Of a DNA stretch of 64,000 nt, positions 1-10,963 are shown piece by piece; position 1 is the stretch's first letter, and each line of letters starts with the position of its first letter. This stretch comes from Aplectana chamaeleonis. Its lineage: Eukaryota; Nematoda; Chromadorea; Rhabditida; Cosmocercidae. The translations under genes and the position numbers were made by a program. The notes beneath the pieces were generated by a model that was not told where the DNA came from, did no database searches, and was given only the letters and a program-made list of their open reading frames with translations. The stretch covers positions 1,492,501-1,556,500 of the forward strand of contig JAPDOI010000135.1 of assembly GCA_029168955.1 (NCBI GenBank), in the 5' to 3' direction.

Positions 1-68
1 GTCAGCGCGCAGAGACGGAGAGTGGTCAGCGGCCCGGCTGCCGAACGAGCCCGCCGCCAGCCGCTCCT
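1..68 (-). CDS. Possible coding exon at the window edge, unknown gene (partial)
   Basis: On the minus strand, a GC-rich stretch follows an acceptor-like CATCACACAG. It reads open to the window edge in two frames; the more protein-like one gives ERLAAGSFGSRAADHS. The surroundings are AT-rich and non-coding, which makes the stretch stand out. It may be a downstream exon of the gene that contains the minus-strand exon at 4027-4234, but a direct join in the favoured frame is out of phase, so an exon between them would be needed. No family is recognised. Confidence 0.25.
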
Positions 69-856
69 CTGTGTGATGGGTACAATACAAAGATGAGACA
101 GCGACTTTGATAGAGAATTTCGTAATTGTTCTGAATATCACGTGAGCAATTGAGGCCATTGCGTTCCCCTGGCTAGGTGGATCCACTGGCCAGTACTTCG
201 CATAGTTTTTCAAATTAATTCTTGAATTTTCTTGAAGGAAGTGTTTTAAAATGTCCCTAGAATACGTGTAACTTTTTGAAAACACCATGTTGGTCGAATG
301 GCTTAGTTATTCTGAGTTTCGATCTACAGAGAAGAGATCCGATGTTCGCTTTCTACTTAGGAGTTTACAGCGTCTCCCGGAAGGTATTTTTGATACTTCC
401 TCCCCTCGTAGCGTGGCTAAAAACTTCTCTCTTCCACGCATTTCGAAGATTATAATATTCGAATCGATTTATTCATTCAGATAGTGATACGGTCGTTTTG
501 ATCGATTGAATTGACAACATTTACATTTTAATTAAGTATTCATGCCATGAACCTAATGCTTATATCATAAACGTGAAGCGAGACTTGCACGCTAAAAAAT
601 TAGCCATGCGCCAAAAAATGTGTATGTAAAACAGTAAATACTTGCAATTTTCATTTATTTGCAAAATGAAATAATATTAGATACGAATTCTTTTGGCGTC
701 TATTCTCAAGCAACTCATATCCATAGCAACTAGGTTGCTCCTCGCTGAGATTTTAGTCGTTTCAAATCATCGGTAAATATAGTTTTATGCTTATTTATTT
801 TGACTTTTTTAAATCTCCATTGTCTCCCAATTTTTTTTGTTTGGGGTCCTTCCATG
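69..856. other. AT-rich non-coding stretch
   Basis: I see no supported gene, repeat or structure here. Short ORFs lack domain or splice-site support. Confidence 0.5.
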
Positions 857-858
857 TA

Positions 859-1135
859 CTGTGCTTATCTGGGCCAAGTTCCGGTCCGCGATTGCGTCTC
901 GACACGCTGCGGCCGCATGCTCCCGAGTCGGAAGAGCTTCCAGCGCCGCAGCCGCCGATCTGCTGACTCTAGGTGGGTTTTGAAAACTGGAAACTAAGAA
1001 AAATTGAAGAAAATGGTATAAAAAAACCACATCGAGTCGGCTTTGGCGCTGGAAACCCGACTGACTCGAGCGCGTGCGGCCGCAAAGCGTGTCGAGACGC
1101 ATTTGCGGACCGGAATTGGTCCCAGAGAAGCACAG
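859..1135. mobile_element. Fold-back MITE, family M1, copy 1
   Basis: The ends are inverted: CTGTGCTTATCTGGGCC on the left and the complement of GGTCCCAGAGAAGCACAG on the right. A TA dinucleotide sits directly outside each end (857-858, 1136-1137), as for Tc1/mariner-type insertion. The inverted arms run through most of the element, including GCGTGTCGAGACGC and GAGTCGG motifs. Related copies lie at 5809-6086 and 15143-15405. ORFs on both strands are by-products of the palindrome. Confidence 0.85.
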
Positions 1136-1201
1136 TAATAAAATCGTATTGCAATACCTCTTCAAACCAAAATCTCAAAGGAATTTCACCCCCCCCCCTC
1201 G

Positions 1202-1698
1202 TTTAAAGGCAGTGTTCACGATGAAAGAAGTTTTCGAAATTCCACCAGGATTGGGTAGTGGAGGGACACTCTGTAACGCTAACGTCGAAAGAACGCATGA
1301 AAACGAGCCAGGAAGAGCCCCAAAAGAGCCCAAAGTTGCAACTTCGAGCGCATTGAAAACCCCAAAAGCGCATCACACGCCCACCGACGTGAACAAATGA
1401 ATGCTCGAGATCGTGAGATGAGCGATGATTTTCAATCATTAGCCCCGTTCTTCCCCTTCATTCTCAGCTTCTCTCCTTACTCAGGTCAGCCCGCATAGAT
1501 CGGCTGCAAAAGACGGAAGTTACAAGCCTCGGACAACTCGTCCACCATGTTTCCATAGCTCAATCTTTGAGGGACCATACCTGCGTTAACAGAAGGTCTT
1601 GTATGATTTCAGAGACACCATTGGAATCAGCATGGGGCCGTTTTCAAGATAGGCGGAAAAACAGAAAAACGATTTTCATCGTGAACACTGCCTTTAAA
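1202..1698. mobile_element. TIR element, family M4, copy 1 (~0.5 kb)
   Basis: The termini are nearly perfect inverted repeats of about 24 bp: TTTAAAGGCAGTGTTCACGA on the left and its complement on the right. The whole element aligns in reverse orientation with 55665-56150. A minus-strand ORF (1203-1439) ends with its stop codon inside the terminal repeat; the other copy carries an alignable ORF. No transposase is recognised, so it is probably non-autonomous. Confidence 0.85.
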
Positions 1699-1744
1699 CT
1701 ATCACGAGATGTTAATTTATTTTCATAAAAGTAATGTCTCCCTG

Positions 1745-2438
1745 GTTCATGCGAAATTACATAATTGGGGGAAAAAGGCCTGAAAAGGAAAATAAGAGAA
1801 AAAAATAATGGGACCAAAAAAGAAGGGATGAGCAGGAAGAAGAAGAAGAATAGTAAGAATAAGATGAAGACGAAAAGGGTTGACGAAAGAGAAAGGAAAA
1901 CTGAAAGAAAGAAAAAGATGAGGAAAAACGACTGAAACAGAAGAGGAAAAGAGGAAGAAGATGAAGGGGTTGGAATGAAAGGATGAGTAACGGAAAGGGA
2001 GATGTTGAAGAAAAGGAAGGAGAAAAAAGAAAATGTGGAGAAAGAAAGGAAGAGGGGAAAGGAAAAAGAAGAAGAAGTGATTCAGGAAATTGATGACGAT
2101 GTTAAACAAAAAAAGTTTGGTCTAAATTTAAGCAACTCTAGTATGTGGGCATAAATCCAAACCAGTATTCATACATAGTACATAAATGGAGATAGCATCT
2201 GACTTCGATGGGCTGAAGCAAGGTTAGAACACGATGAACATTCAGGTTCAACGAAAGTTTCTTCTTCATCTTCAACCTTATTTGATAATGAAAAACGGGA
2301 TTCTTCTTCTTATTTTTTTCTTCATCTTTACCCTTTATTGGATAATTTCGTTTTCTTTTCCCTTGTTTCTCGTGTTGCCTTTTCTCTTCTTTTTTTTCGT
2401 GTCATCATTTTCTTCTTTTTTCTTTCTTTCTTTCCTTC

Positions 2439-2518
<80 letters not shown>

Positions 2519-3290
2519 TCCTTTAGTGTTCTTTCCTTCACTTTCATCTCGTTACTTCCTCTTCCTTCTCTGCTCCGTCATCATCTTTTTTCTCCGTCTT
2601 CTTCCTATTCTTGTAGATTCGACTTCCTTCTAATCTTCTTTCTTCATCTCGTTTTTCTCCGTCACTTCCTCTTTTTTCTTCGTCTTTACCCTTTCATCCT
2701 CTTTTTCGTCATTTCACTTGGAATTTTTTTCGTTTTTCCTCTTTTTCCCACTTATCTGCTCTCTCTACTGCATCTTTTTGCTTTCAACTTCTTTATCGTG
2801 TCTACTCCTTTTCTCTATCTTTCTTTCTTTTCCTCTCTTGCAGAGGCTCTCTTTTCCGTTTTCTCCTCTCTTTCCTATGACTTCTACATATATTTTCTTT
2901 ATCCCTTCGTTCTTGACTTTGAACGTTAAATTATATCTGTATCATGGAACTGAAAAAATCCTCTATACTGTCATCTAACAATAAGTGAAATGACTGAGCT
3001 AGAGAAAAGAAAATCAAGAAAAAGGACAGACATAACAAGTGAAAGCAAAAAGAAAATCAGGAAGGAGAAGAAGAACAGAAAAAGAGGAAGACGAAGAAGA
3101 ATGCGAAGAAAAAGATGTAGTAGAAAAGGAAAAACCCCAAAAAGGAGAATGACGGAGAGGAGGAGGAGAAAAAGGAGAAGATGAGGATAAAGAGGTTGAA
3201 GAAACCGGCAATGAAAAAATGTATAGGGAGGATATAACCAGCAAAGCAGTGAAAAGAGAGATGAATAGAGCAGCGAAGAATAAAAATAAA
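1745..3290. repeat. Strand-asymmetric purine/pyrimidine tract
   Basis: The + strand is strongly purine-rich (GA, AAG, GGA runs) at about 1745-2105, switches to pyrimidine-rich at about 2280-2910, and returns to purine-rich at about 2990-3290. The centre carries a (TTTC)n microsatellite. Several long ORFs here encode only low-complexity F/S/L or K/R/E strings and are composition artefacts. The arrangement could fold into purine/pyrimidine hairpins or triplex DNA; that is inference. Confidence 0.7.
2440..2520. repeat. (TTTC)n microsatellite
   Basis: About twenty consecutive, essentially perfect TTTC units within the pyrimidine-rich tract. Slightly imperfect TTTC/CTTC units extend it upstream. 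Confidence 0.95.
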
Positions 3291-3299
3291 TGAAATGGA

Positions 3300-4020
3300 A
3301 CGGTGGTGCCATAAAGTAGTGTCAGTGTGAATGCGGATGTCTTTTTTTCCTCTGCAGGTGGCCAGTGTACAATCATTCCGTCAAATTCCGGATATCCTCG
3401 GAACCGTCTTATTTGTATCCAGAAAAGCATTTACAAATGCGTTTGAGTAACAATCGGACAAAAGCATTTATTTTCAATTCAGTTAAAGATTGATGGGAAA
3501 TCGTAAATTAATGCATATTTTTCAATTTCGCGTGGAATAACCTCGAATAAATTGAAATTTCCAAACACTCAAAAATAATTTTGTTACAAAACTGGTATCG
3601 TACGATTGCTGCAATAGATCTCAATTAAAAACCAATATTTTGTTGGAACAGAAAATTGGTGGTGACGAGAGGAAGCGGTTTTTGCAGTTATCCGACGATT
3701 TTCGTGTCGAATATGTAACGATCAGGGGTAAAAGAACTTTGATACTCACTGTGCTTGGAAGACGTGTCTCTTGAACATCTATTGAATAATTTTTCTTTTT
3801 CTCTGGAATAATATTTCAGTTTCCTCTGCGTTTATCACCACAAAACATTTTTTCTAACTGCAAATTAAAGAAGACAGGTGCCTGACTCCGTAAAAATTCA
3901 CAAACAGCAAAATACGTTAAAATTCAGTTGTTCCTTATACTTACTGCTTTATTCACTTTCCCTTTACTGTATTCCCCTTGTCAATCACTCCATAACTCAA
4001 GAAGTGTCATTCGACACCGT
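3300..4020. other. Non-coding AT-rich stretch
   Basis: No gene or recognised repeat is supported here. Confidence 0.45.
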
Positions 4021-4026
4021 CCTCAC

Positions 4027-4234
4027 AGTTCGAGCCATCGTTTGAGCTTCCCCTTGAACGGCATGACGAGATAGAGCCGGCGCCAGCAGCTGGCAGCCTT
4101 CCACTCTGTCTCTGCAGAGACACTAGACGACGAGGGCGCCAGTCGCGCTCGATACCGTTTCGCAGCAGCCGCCGCTCCGGTCGGGTGGTAAGTGCCCCCG
4201 TAATCCGGAGCGAGGTTAGAGACAGCGAGAAAGT
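4027..4234 (-). CDS. Candidate internal exon of an unrecognised minus-strand gene
   Basis: On the minus strand a 208-nt open stretch is bounded by an acceptor (CCTTCACCCCAG) and a donor (ACT|GTGAGG). It encodes 68 complete codons, including SNLAPDYGGTYHP, SAETEWKAASCWRRLYLV and PFKGKLKRW. The GC content is far above its surroundings. The + strand also offers an acceptor-donor pair inside the same DNA (CTCTGCAG ... GGTG|GTAAGT), so strand choice is not certain. Phase 2 at the donor does not join the 1-68 exon directly in that exon's favoured frame. No family is recognised. Confidence 0.35.
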
Positions 4235-4839
4235 CTGGGGTGAAGGAGGCGTAGCGTACGCGCACAGACGCATGCGGTGAACGGAAATAGATTTCACTGG
4301 GAAACAGAGATTATGTGCTCAGTTCCTCCTATTTTTGACACTCACTGTCTGAGACTACCACCGCTCTCAGGCAAGAAGTGTCGACAACAGTATATAAACT
4401 GCTGTCGCCAATAGAACTCGAGCAGCGTTTAGGATTCTATGGCTATTTCTGCTGCTATTCTGTTGTCATTGATGACAGTTGCAGGATCGGAGCCAAACTG
4501 GCCTCTGTACTGACAAGGGGAGTGTAAATGGTCAATCCAGCCGTCAGTAACTATAGAAAATGCTATGACGTTTTTAAGTCCAAGTTTGTAGCTGCAGAGC
4601 GATTCTCCCAACCGAGTTATGGATGGTTTCTCAGTTGGAAGAAAAGAAGAGGTAACCCATCAGGCACTTTTTAGGTTGTTTCGACAAGAACTTTAAAATT
4701 GAGCTCAAAACTTATATGTCGGCGGGAATTAGATAGTATGCTACATAAAAACCGATCTGGATTTCGCTTTTTGAAATTCTTAATTTTAATGTAGGTTACG
4801 GTAACTAGCATGCCTTTCACTCTGGAAGATATTTCCGCT
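4235..4839. other. Spacer, no supported gene
   Basis: A minus-strand ORF at 4429-4611 contains FSIVTDGW, faintly like the TDGWT motif of hAT transposases, but nothing around it supports a transposase. Otherwise nothing is seen. Confidence 0.35.
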
Positions 4840-4901
4840 GTGGCTCCGCGATAGTGCCGCTTCGGCTCCTAGAAGAACCGAAGCGGCACTCGCGGAGCCA
4901 C
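4840..4901. repeat. GC-rich hairpin
   Basis: GTGGCTCCGCGATAGTGCCG pairs with its near-complement about 30 bases later, leaving a short loop. Further GGCTCCG/CGGAGCC units continue to about 4955. It resembles small palindromic repeats elsewhere in the window, such as 6286-6323. Confidence 0.7.
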
Positions 4902-5201
4902 GGCGGCGCTTTCGCTGAGCCGTAGCGGCTACGCAATAGTGCCGCCGCGGCTCCGTGAGAATGTTTTATACAAACTCTTGGAAAATTTGCTCCAGAGGCA
5001 GGCCAACCCCGCCTTGAAGGCTCCTAACCGGCGCCTACAGGACATGGTCTATCCAGAGTCCCAGCACCAGCCATGTAAGGTAATTAGGAATTATAATTCA
5101 ACTAGGGCGACCCAAAGGCAAGAATACGCGCCTGCCGTTGTGACGTCCCCTTACTGATAGGGACAGAGAATACCGCCCTCCCCAGGAAATACGGGGTGTT
5201 C

Positions 5202-5223
5202 CTCAAATTCGGGTAATTGAACC
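5202..5223 (-). other. SL1 spliced-leader-like sequence
   Basis: The minus strand reads GGTTCAATTACCCGAATTTG plus AG, matching 19 of 22 bases of the nematode SL1 exon. The next bases are GAAC rather than the GT donor of an SL RNA gene. It is therefore not an obvious SL gene and may be a decayed or retro-copied leader. Confidence 0.5.
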
Positions 5224-5479
5224 GGTTACAATTTCGTTCTACCACCCAGAACAGTACAATGCACTCGACGCGGTTCGCTGCTGCATCCTCGCAGAGCCAG
5301 CGCGTATCTAACGCGGAGCTGCCAAGGTGACATCGCTGCAATGCCACGGCGTTGTCGAGGCTCAAGGCACTGAAACAGAATCGTCTCGTCATAGTGATGT
5401 GCAAGGGCCGGTGCGGTACTATCGCGGCGCAGTCGAGAATCGCGGCACTTTCCCAGCACTGACGCTGCAAATTTTTTTC

Positions 5480-5720
5480 AGAGTTAGGGATGGAACCTGC
5501 CTCAGTATTTCGGAATTCGATAAGTGAACCGAATTCGTATTCACCACCACCCTGAATGAAATTTTATTAGTCAAATCTGAGACTTTGACCAAACTACCGC
5601 ATGCACACCTTAATCTCCCGTAAGCTGTTAGAATTATTAAACAGACCTCAGATTCTTGTTAGGCACTCCGAGTAACTCCGGGAAAATTTTGAGCTATTCT
5701 GTCATATTATTCCGGAAATA
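5480..5720. repeat. Fragment of dispersed family D
   Basis: It carries phrases repeated many times in the window, such as GAATTCGTATTCACCACC, GACTTTGACCAAACTACCG and TAACTCCGGGAAAATTTTGAG. Other copies lie at 8500-9310, 24048-24676, 26300-27033, 38975-39560 and 41190-42130. Confidence 0.6.
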
Positions 5721-5808
5721 GCCAAAAGTCGCGCGTCGCCCTCAAAATTTTCCTATGCTGGGAAGCTCTGAATGACCTGAGTCGAAAACTTTGAAAACTC
5801 GACAATGA

Positions 5809-6086
5809 CTGTGCTTCTCTGGGCCAAATTCCGGTCCGCGATTGCGTCTTAACACGCTTAGCGGCCGCACGCGCTTGAGCCAGTCGAGTTTCCAGCGCCA
5901 AAGCCGACTCGATGTGGCTTTTTGAACAGTGTTCTCCAATTTTGTTTAGTTTCCAGTTTCCGAAACCCACCTAGAGTCAACAGATCTGCAGCTGCGGCGC
6001 TGGAAACTGTTCCTACTCGAAAGCGCGCGGCCGCGAAGCGTGTCGAGACGCGATTGGGGACCGGGATTCGGCTCAGAGAAGCACTG
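5809..6086. mobile_element. Fold-back MITE, family M1, copy 2
   Basis: It begins CTGTGCTTCTCTGGGCC and ends with the inverted CTCAGAGAAGCACTG. The subterminal arms repeat copy 1 (CGCGATTGCGTC, GGCCGC, CCAGCGCC). Long overlapping ORFs on both strands are palindrome shadows. Confidence 0.8.
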
Positions 6087-6099
6087 TACGACATCAAAA

Positions 6100-6870
6100 C
6101 CTCGAAAAAAAAACGAGAAATTTCATGTCAAATCTGGATGCTTTCACCCAAACTTTCTTCAGGAATGTTATTTTGGGCGTTTAACACGAATAATAGGTCA
6201 GGTTCCAGATTTTCGAAAGTTACTGAGCGTTCTGGAAAGTACAATACCGCCAGCACTTTGATAGTTTTGGCCGCGATATAGTCCAGAAATAGCCCACCAG
6301 GCTCCGCAGCGGCTCCTGGTGGGTTATGTTTCGGCTTTTAACAGAACGGACGAGAAATATTTGAGAAATTACCGAGAAATAACCAGATGTTAACAAAAGC
6401 AACCATGGCGCAGCCGTCGTAGGCTCGTCGAGCCCTCATACGGGGCCACCAACCGTTGGGCGGAGTCTCCAGAGGCTGAGTGTGAGATCTAAGTTCCTCA
6501 AACATGGTAAACTGAACCGAAGGAGGTGTTGACATCCGAATCATGCTTTTGGAATGCGTCGTATCGACCTGGAGAGCAATAATTCTCGGCTGTTTCGCGG
6601 CGAGCATTATTTGGCGGCTGTTTCTCGGCTATTTCGCAGCTATTCCTCGACCAAAACTCAAGTTCAGTTTCTTTTGGAAATTGATACGCTAGAGTGCCGG
6701 GGAGCGCCGTTTGGCGCCGCTTTTAAATAACCATTTCCAAAATCGCCCATTCTGTAAATACAAGTCAGATTCGGAATCAGCACCAAAAAATGCCGCCCAG
6801 TGAGTGTATGAAATTCTGAAAAGAATTTAATGGAAGATCAAGAGTTACTGTTCCCATGACTCTTGTACCT
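6100..6870. other. Non-coding stretch with a small hairpin
   Basis: A short hairpin AGCCCACCAGG...CCTGGTGGGTT lies near 6286-6323. No coding gene is supported. The last bases lead into a (TAAA)n tail and may be a 3' untranslated end of a LINE. Confidence 0.35.
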
Positions 6871-6882
6871 AAATGAGGCCAG

Positions 6883-6941
6883 ATAAATTAATAAATAAAT
6901 AAATATAAATAAACAAGTAAATAAATAAATAAATAAATAAC
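6883..6941 (+). repeat. (TAAA)n microsatellite, possible LINE tail
   Basis: TAAATAAA units with a few interruptions follow a unique stretch. Such tails are common at 3' ends of non-LTR retrotransposons, but no reverse-transcriptase coding was recognised just upstream. Confidence 0.7.
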
Positions 6942-6954
6942 GAGAGTCTTTAGC

Positions 6955-7093
6955 TTATAACTTCTTGAGTCCAGCAGCTCGGGACGGGATACTACGCAGT
7001 TTTACCATGGATGCCAAAAAGATACTAACAATACAATCCATTTTTGCAGATGTGTTTGACGCCCTAGACACCTCGTTTGTAAGAAAACCTCTA
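6955..7093 (+). repeat. R1 terminal repeat of family D
   Basis: It reads TAACTTCTTGAGTCCAGCAG, then CTCGGGACGGGATACT, and ends near CTCGTTTGT. The same unit closes other family D copies at 9179-9305, at 22933-23050 (inverted) and at 26908-27033. In those copies the outer end is TTCCCYTGT. Confidence 0.7.
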
Positions 7094-7325
7094 CGTAGGT
7101 CGCTTGGGAGAGTTGTTTTGCAGCTGCAAATTTGGGTTTGGAAACTTAATCACAACTATATGGATGGGTATAAACTTTGTTACAAACCGCTAGAGCATCC
7201 ATGTGCACTTCCCTTGTGAGTCGAGTTCCGTTGATGCCCGCTGAATTCTAAATTCTGATTAGAGATTAATATTGACACGGCGGTAACTCGTGTCAGGTTC
7301 AACTCCGACCCTAACCTTAACGTTT

Positions 7326-7692
7326 GTCCAAATGAGACTGTCCGCGCATGCGGTCGGCGTGCGCGTCGAGCGTTCGAGATAAAAGCATTTTCTGGATTTA
7401 AAAATCGGTTGGCAGAAATGTTAGGCGAATTGTGAACGATAACCCAAGCAGACGTTTGCAGCCGTGGAGAGACTCGTCCGGATAATGCTTTGGCGACGAC
7501 CGCTCAACACTTATAGTTAGGCCCCTTTCAGATTTCGATCGCCGCGCGACGCCATGGCCTGTTTTGAACACGCATCGACGTAGAAGGCGATCTCGATCGA
7601 TGCTCGTGGTTATCAGCCCATCGCGTCGCACGGCGATCGAACTCTGAAAGAGGCCTTACGCCAATCGCGTGGGCGGACAGTCTCATTCGGAC
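7326..7692. mobile_element. TIR element M2, interrupted by a smaller element
   Basis: The left end GTCCAAATGAGACTGTCCGC and the right end are inverted over about 35 bp with a few mismatches. The interior contains the nested M3 element at 7520-7655. No transposase is seen. Confidence 0.85.
7520..7655. mobile_element. Nested MITE, family M3 (PIF/Harbinger-like?)
   Basis: The ends GGCCCCTTTCAGATTTCGAT and its inverted counterpart pair over about 30 bp, flanked by TTA on both sides. A 3-bp TWA target duplication is typical of PIF/Harbinger. A related palindromic element lies at 17904-18055. Confidence 0.75.
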
Positions 7693-8108
7693 AGATTTAA
7701 CCTGTCTGAGGTTTTTGTAGGTGGAAAAAAGTTCATTCAACCTCCTATTCTAGGATAGCGACGGAAATGAAGGTGAAGCTCCTGATGGAGAGCAAGTGTC
7801 TGCAAGAAGCGAACACGGGGAAGCAGCGTAATGAAGCGCACGACAAGGTGTCTAATCGAGCACCAAGTCGAGCGATTGCAGGACGGAATAATTTCACCTT
7901 TTGATAAAGATATGAATTTGTTGAATATATGCACCTAATAAAATGCTGAATAAAGGCGTCATTCAGGGACTATTATACTTCGGCATTGTATTTAGAATGG
8001 GTAATTGGTTGGCAGAGTGATTTTCCGCCATAAGATTCTATCAATTTTGAAACAGAAGTTATAAGCGTTTTCAAGCTTCGCGAAAATGCAAGGGAACCCA
8101 TTAGAGTG

Positions 8109-8461
8109 AGGACCGAAAATTTTCGAATAATTCAATCAATCATGTTTTCGCTTCGATGCCAGAATGGCGTGCGCTGTTTTTGATTTGCAGATATCAAGCA
8201 GTACACAAGCTTTCCATAATTGATGGCAGAATAGAATTCTTCGCATTCACAAAATCACAATTGTCAGTTATTCGAAATAATTCGAATATTCGAACATTTT
8301 CGAATAATCGCAAATTTTGATTCTATGAATGCACAAAAACTCACTCTGCCATGGAATCTAGAAAGCCTTACTTGGTCTCTGAAAACCAATAAGAGCTCAA
8401 ATCATTTCGAGATTGAGGCGAAAAAATCAGTTGATTGATTTATTCGAAATTATTCGGTCCT
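8109..8461. mobile_element. TTCGAA-rich TIR element M7
   Basis: The ends AGGACCGAAAATTTTCGAAT and the complement of ATTCGAAATTATTCGGTCCT are inverted with two mismatches. The interior is AT-rich with TTCGAAT motifs. The same starting phrase GAGTGAGGACCGAA recurs at 35654. Confidence 0.7.
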
Positions 8462-8499
8462 GTTTATCTAGTACCCACCTAGCATTTTTTGGGTGTTTT

Positions 8500-9178
8500 G
8501 AAAATTTTTCTCGGATTCTGCTCAAAACCTGCATATACGGTGTATTAGGGCGCTGAAAACGCATTTGGGGTCCAGTTTAAAAAAAAAACGAATTTTACTG
8601 TAGGTTACGGTAGGTACAATCTCATTTAGGGGGCAAAACGTATCTTAGAATTTCAAAAACCCGGTAATTGGACATTAAATTCGTATTCAGCACCCAGAAG
8701 AAACCCCGCACAGAAATTTTAAGTCAATCATGGAACTTTGACCAAACTACCGTCTACCCACCGCAATCTACCACAAACTGCCTAAATTCAATAAACGGAC
8801 TTCAGAATCGTGTTCAGCACTCTAAATGACCCCTTGAGAATCGTTTTGAGCCACTTCTATCGTAGCGTTGCGGAAGTCGTCAAAAGTCGCGTTTTCCCCC
8901 AAAGTTCCCCCCTTTTGAAGGCTTTGAACGAATTTAGTCGAAAACTTTGAAAAAACAGCAGGTGAACCTCAAATTCGTGATTAGCACGCTAAATAACCCC
9001 CAACGGTAGGCAAACAGTTCGTACAAGTCCAAAACGCCATCACTCTGTACAAAGCTCGAAGAATGTGCTTTCGGCCAAACATTGTCCAGGGGGGCTATTT
9101 TAGGTGCTGAACACGATTATGAGGTTTCGAACGAATACTGCTTGTTTCGCAAACATAGAAAAACGACCGTTTGAAGCT
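8500..9178 (+). repeat. Family D repeat body
   Basis: A long stretch of family D phrases (GTAGGTTACGGTAGGTA, TTCAGCACCCAGAAG, TGACCAAACTACCG, GGTGCTGAACACGATTATGA) runs directly into the R1 terminal repeat. No coding capacity is seen. Confidence 0.65.
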
Positions 9179-9305
9179 CGTAACTTCTTGGAACCAGCAG
9201 CTCGGGGCGGGATACTGCGCAGTTTTATCATGGAGGTTTGAGAGATACTAGCAATACGAATTGCTTCTGCAGATGCGTTCACCGCCATAAACAATTCCCT
9301 TGTTA
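9179..9305 (+). repeat. R1 terminal repeat of family D
   Basis: TCGTAACTTCTTGGAACCAG followed by CAGCTCGGGGCGGG, ending CAATTCCCTTGT. It closes the family D copy upstream. Confidence 0.7.
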
Positions 9306-9949
9306 GAACTAAGGGTGGCTGCAGCGAACACACCGGGATAATACCGACAAATTACCTGAAAATGACCGCAAATTTGTTTGACACCATTGCAGTGCAGGGC
9401 GTGGCTCATCTGATAACACGTCAGACTTTAGAGCTATGGAGTGGTGCTAAGTGTTGATGGTTCGAGTCTGGGTACGCAGTTTCGAAAATCTCAGCAGATT
9501 TCTGGCAAAGCCGTATTTTTGCCTGGTCAAAGCACAGCGATCTCGGCAGAATCTATACAGTGCCTTGATTCTACCGCAAATCTGCCGTTGATGTGTCGCC
9601 TCTAAGCTCCGGTCCGACAGGTTCCAGGTAGATATAAAGGCGATTCCTCCCCTAGTTTGAGGAGGCAAACAGGAAATTGAAGTCCATTCAAAGTTTTCGG
9701 TAAGATTGCGGCGGTGTGCGACACTTCCACCGTAAAACTTCGACATTTGAGGTTTGGCTGGAATTTTGTAAAAGAGGTTTCTTGAAGCGTTGATTTTGAA
9801 TCCACAGCCTTTTTTCAGCGAAAATGGGAGGATCACGGTAGATTACTGCGGACTAACCGTCAATCTTCTCCTTTCAAAATTGGAGTGCCGACAATGGATT
9901 CGTGAATAGCATCCTAAAGAACCCTGATTAGCCAAGATCTAGGCAAATA
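9306..9949. other. Spacer, no supported gene
   Basis: It holds a tRNA-B-box-like GGTTCGAGTC near 9470 that does not fold well. No coding sequence is supported. Confidence 0.4.
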
Positions 9950-10963
9950 CCAGGTTGTTCAATGAGTTTTGTCGTTCGATAAGTGAGGGCGTTGCTACTA
10001 GCCCAATTTTTTTTTGTTTTGTTGGTACACTCTTCATATAAACGTATGTGAAGATTCATTTCAATCTGTCGATTCATTCTTTGTTTACAAGCCATTTAGT
10101 GTCGCCGTGTCACAGCAACAGAAAAAAATTGAATATTGTGCAGTGATAAAATTTTTATTTTTGGAAGGTGTAGCACCAAAAGAAATTCACGAACGAATGT
10201 TAAAAGTGTATAATGATTGCTCACCTACAATTAGAACAGTAGAAAGATGGGTTGCTGAATTTAAAAATGATCGTACAAGCCTTGAAGACGATCCACGTGA
10301 AGGATGCGTCGATTCATCTTTATGAATGAGATTTGGGTCTATCAGCATGATCCTGAATCAAAACAAGAGGCTAAAGAGTGGTGTGAACCTGGTTGCTCGG
10401 CTTCGAAACGAGTTCGTGTCCGGAAATCGGCCAAGAAGGGTATGGCATCAGTTTTTTGGATGCGAAAGGAATTTCGTTTGTGGATTACTTGCAAACCGTT
10501 AAAACAATTTAATCTGAATATTATTGCAACCTTTTGGACCAGTTGAAGAGAGAAAAATCGTGAAAAAGACCCGGTTAACAGAAGGAAAAATCCTTTTCCA
10601 TCAACACAATGCACCGGGTCACAATAGCATTTTGACAATGGCTGAAATCCATGAATTAAAGTTCGAATTGTTGGAGGATCCGCCGCATTCACCAGATTTG
10701 GTCCCCAGCGACTTCCATTTGTTTCCAGAACTCAGACAATTTATGCGTGGCAAGCGTTTTTCATAAAATAAGATCCTAACGGCTGTTGAAGCGTGTTTTG
10801 CAGACCTTCCAAATTTTCACTTCAGGGATGGGATCCACAGATTGGAGGATCGTTGGAGCAAGTGTATTAATGTTCAGGAAGATTATACTGAATAACAAAA
10901 TGTATTTTGAACCGTTAAATTTTGTTTTTCCTATCGAACGACAAAACTTATTGAACAACCTGG
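9950..10963 (+). mobile_element. Decayed mariner element, copy 1
   Basis: The terminal inverted repeats are CCAGGTTGTTCAATGAGTTT on the left and the complement of ACTTATTGAACAACCTGG on the right, about 30 bp each. A TA lies left of the element. The interior encodes a broken mariner transposase: an N-terminal helix-turn-helix region ([18 protein letters not shown]), then ESKQEAKEWCEPGCS, then PHSPDLVPSDFHLF. The segment between the first two parts is deleted. The first catalytic Asp position reads NEIW and the second reads QHNA, so two of the three catalytic acidic residues are lost. The ATG present in copy 2 is also lost. It cannot encode an active enzyme. Confidence 0.9.
10014..10765 (+). 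pseudogene. Mariner transposase pseudogene
   Basis: Coding remains occur in three frames: the DNA-binding part (about 10110-10300), the start of the catalytic domain (about 10310-10440) and its end (about 10560-10765). The third catalytic motif region, SPDLVPSD, is still readable. An internal deletion, frameshifts and loss of catalytic residues mark it as dead. Confidence 0.85.

Noticed and set aside
2234..2929. Long + strand ORF rich in Phe/Ser/Leu
   Set aside because: It is produced by the (TTTC)n and pyrimidine-rich tract and has no domain, splice or start context.
4429..4611. Minus-strand ORF with FSIVTDGW, reminiscent of hAT transposases
   Set aside because: Only one short motif agrees; no other transposase motif lies nearby.
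5707..6281. Five overlapping ORFs on both strands
   Set aside because: They are mirror translations of the M1 palindrome.
9404..9480. tRNA-like segment with TGGCTCATCTG and GGTTCGAGTC boxes
   Set aside because: The T-arm and acceptor stems do not pair, so at best it is a tRNA-derived relic.
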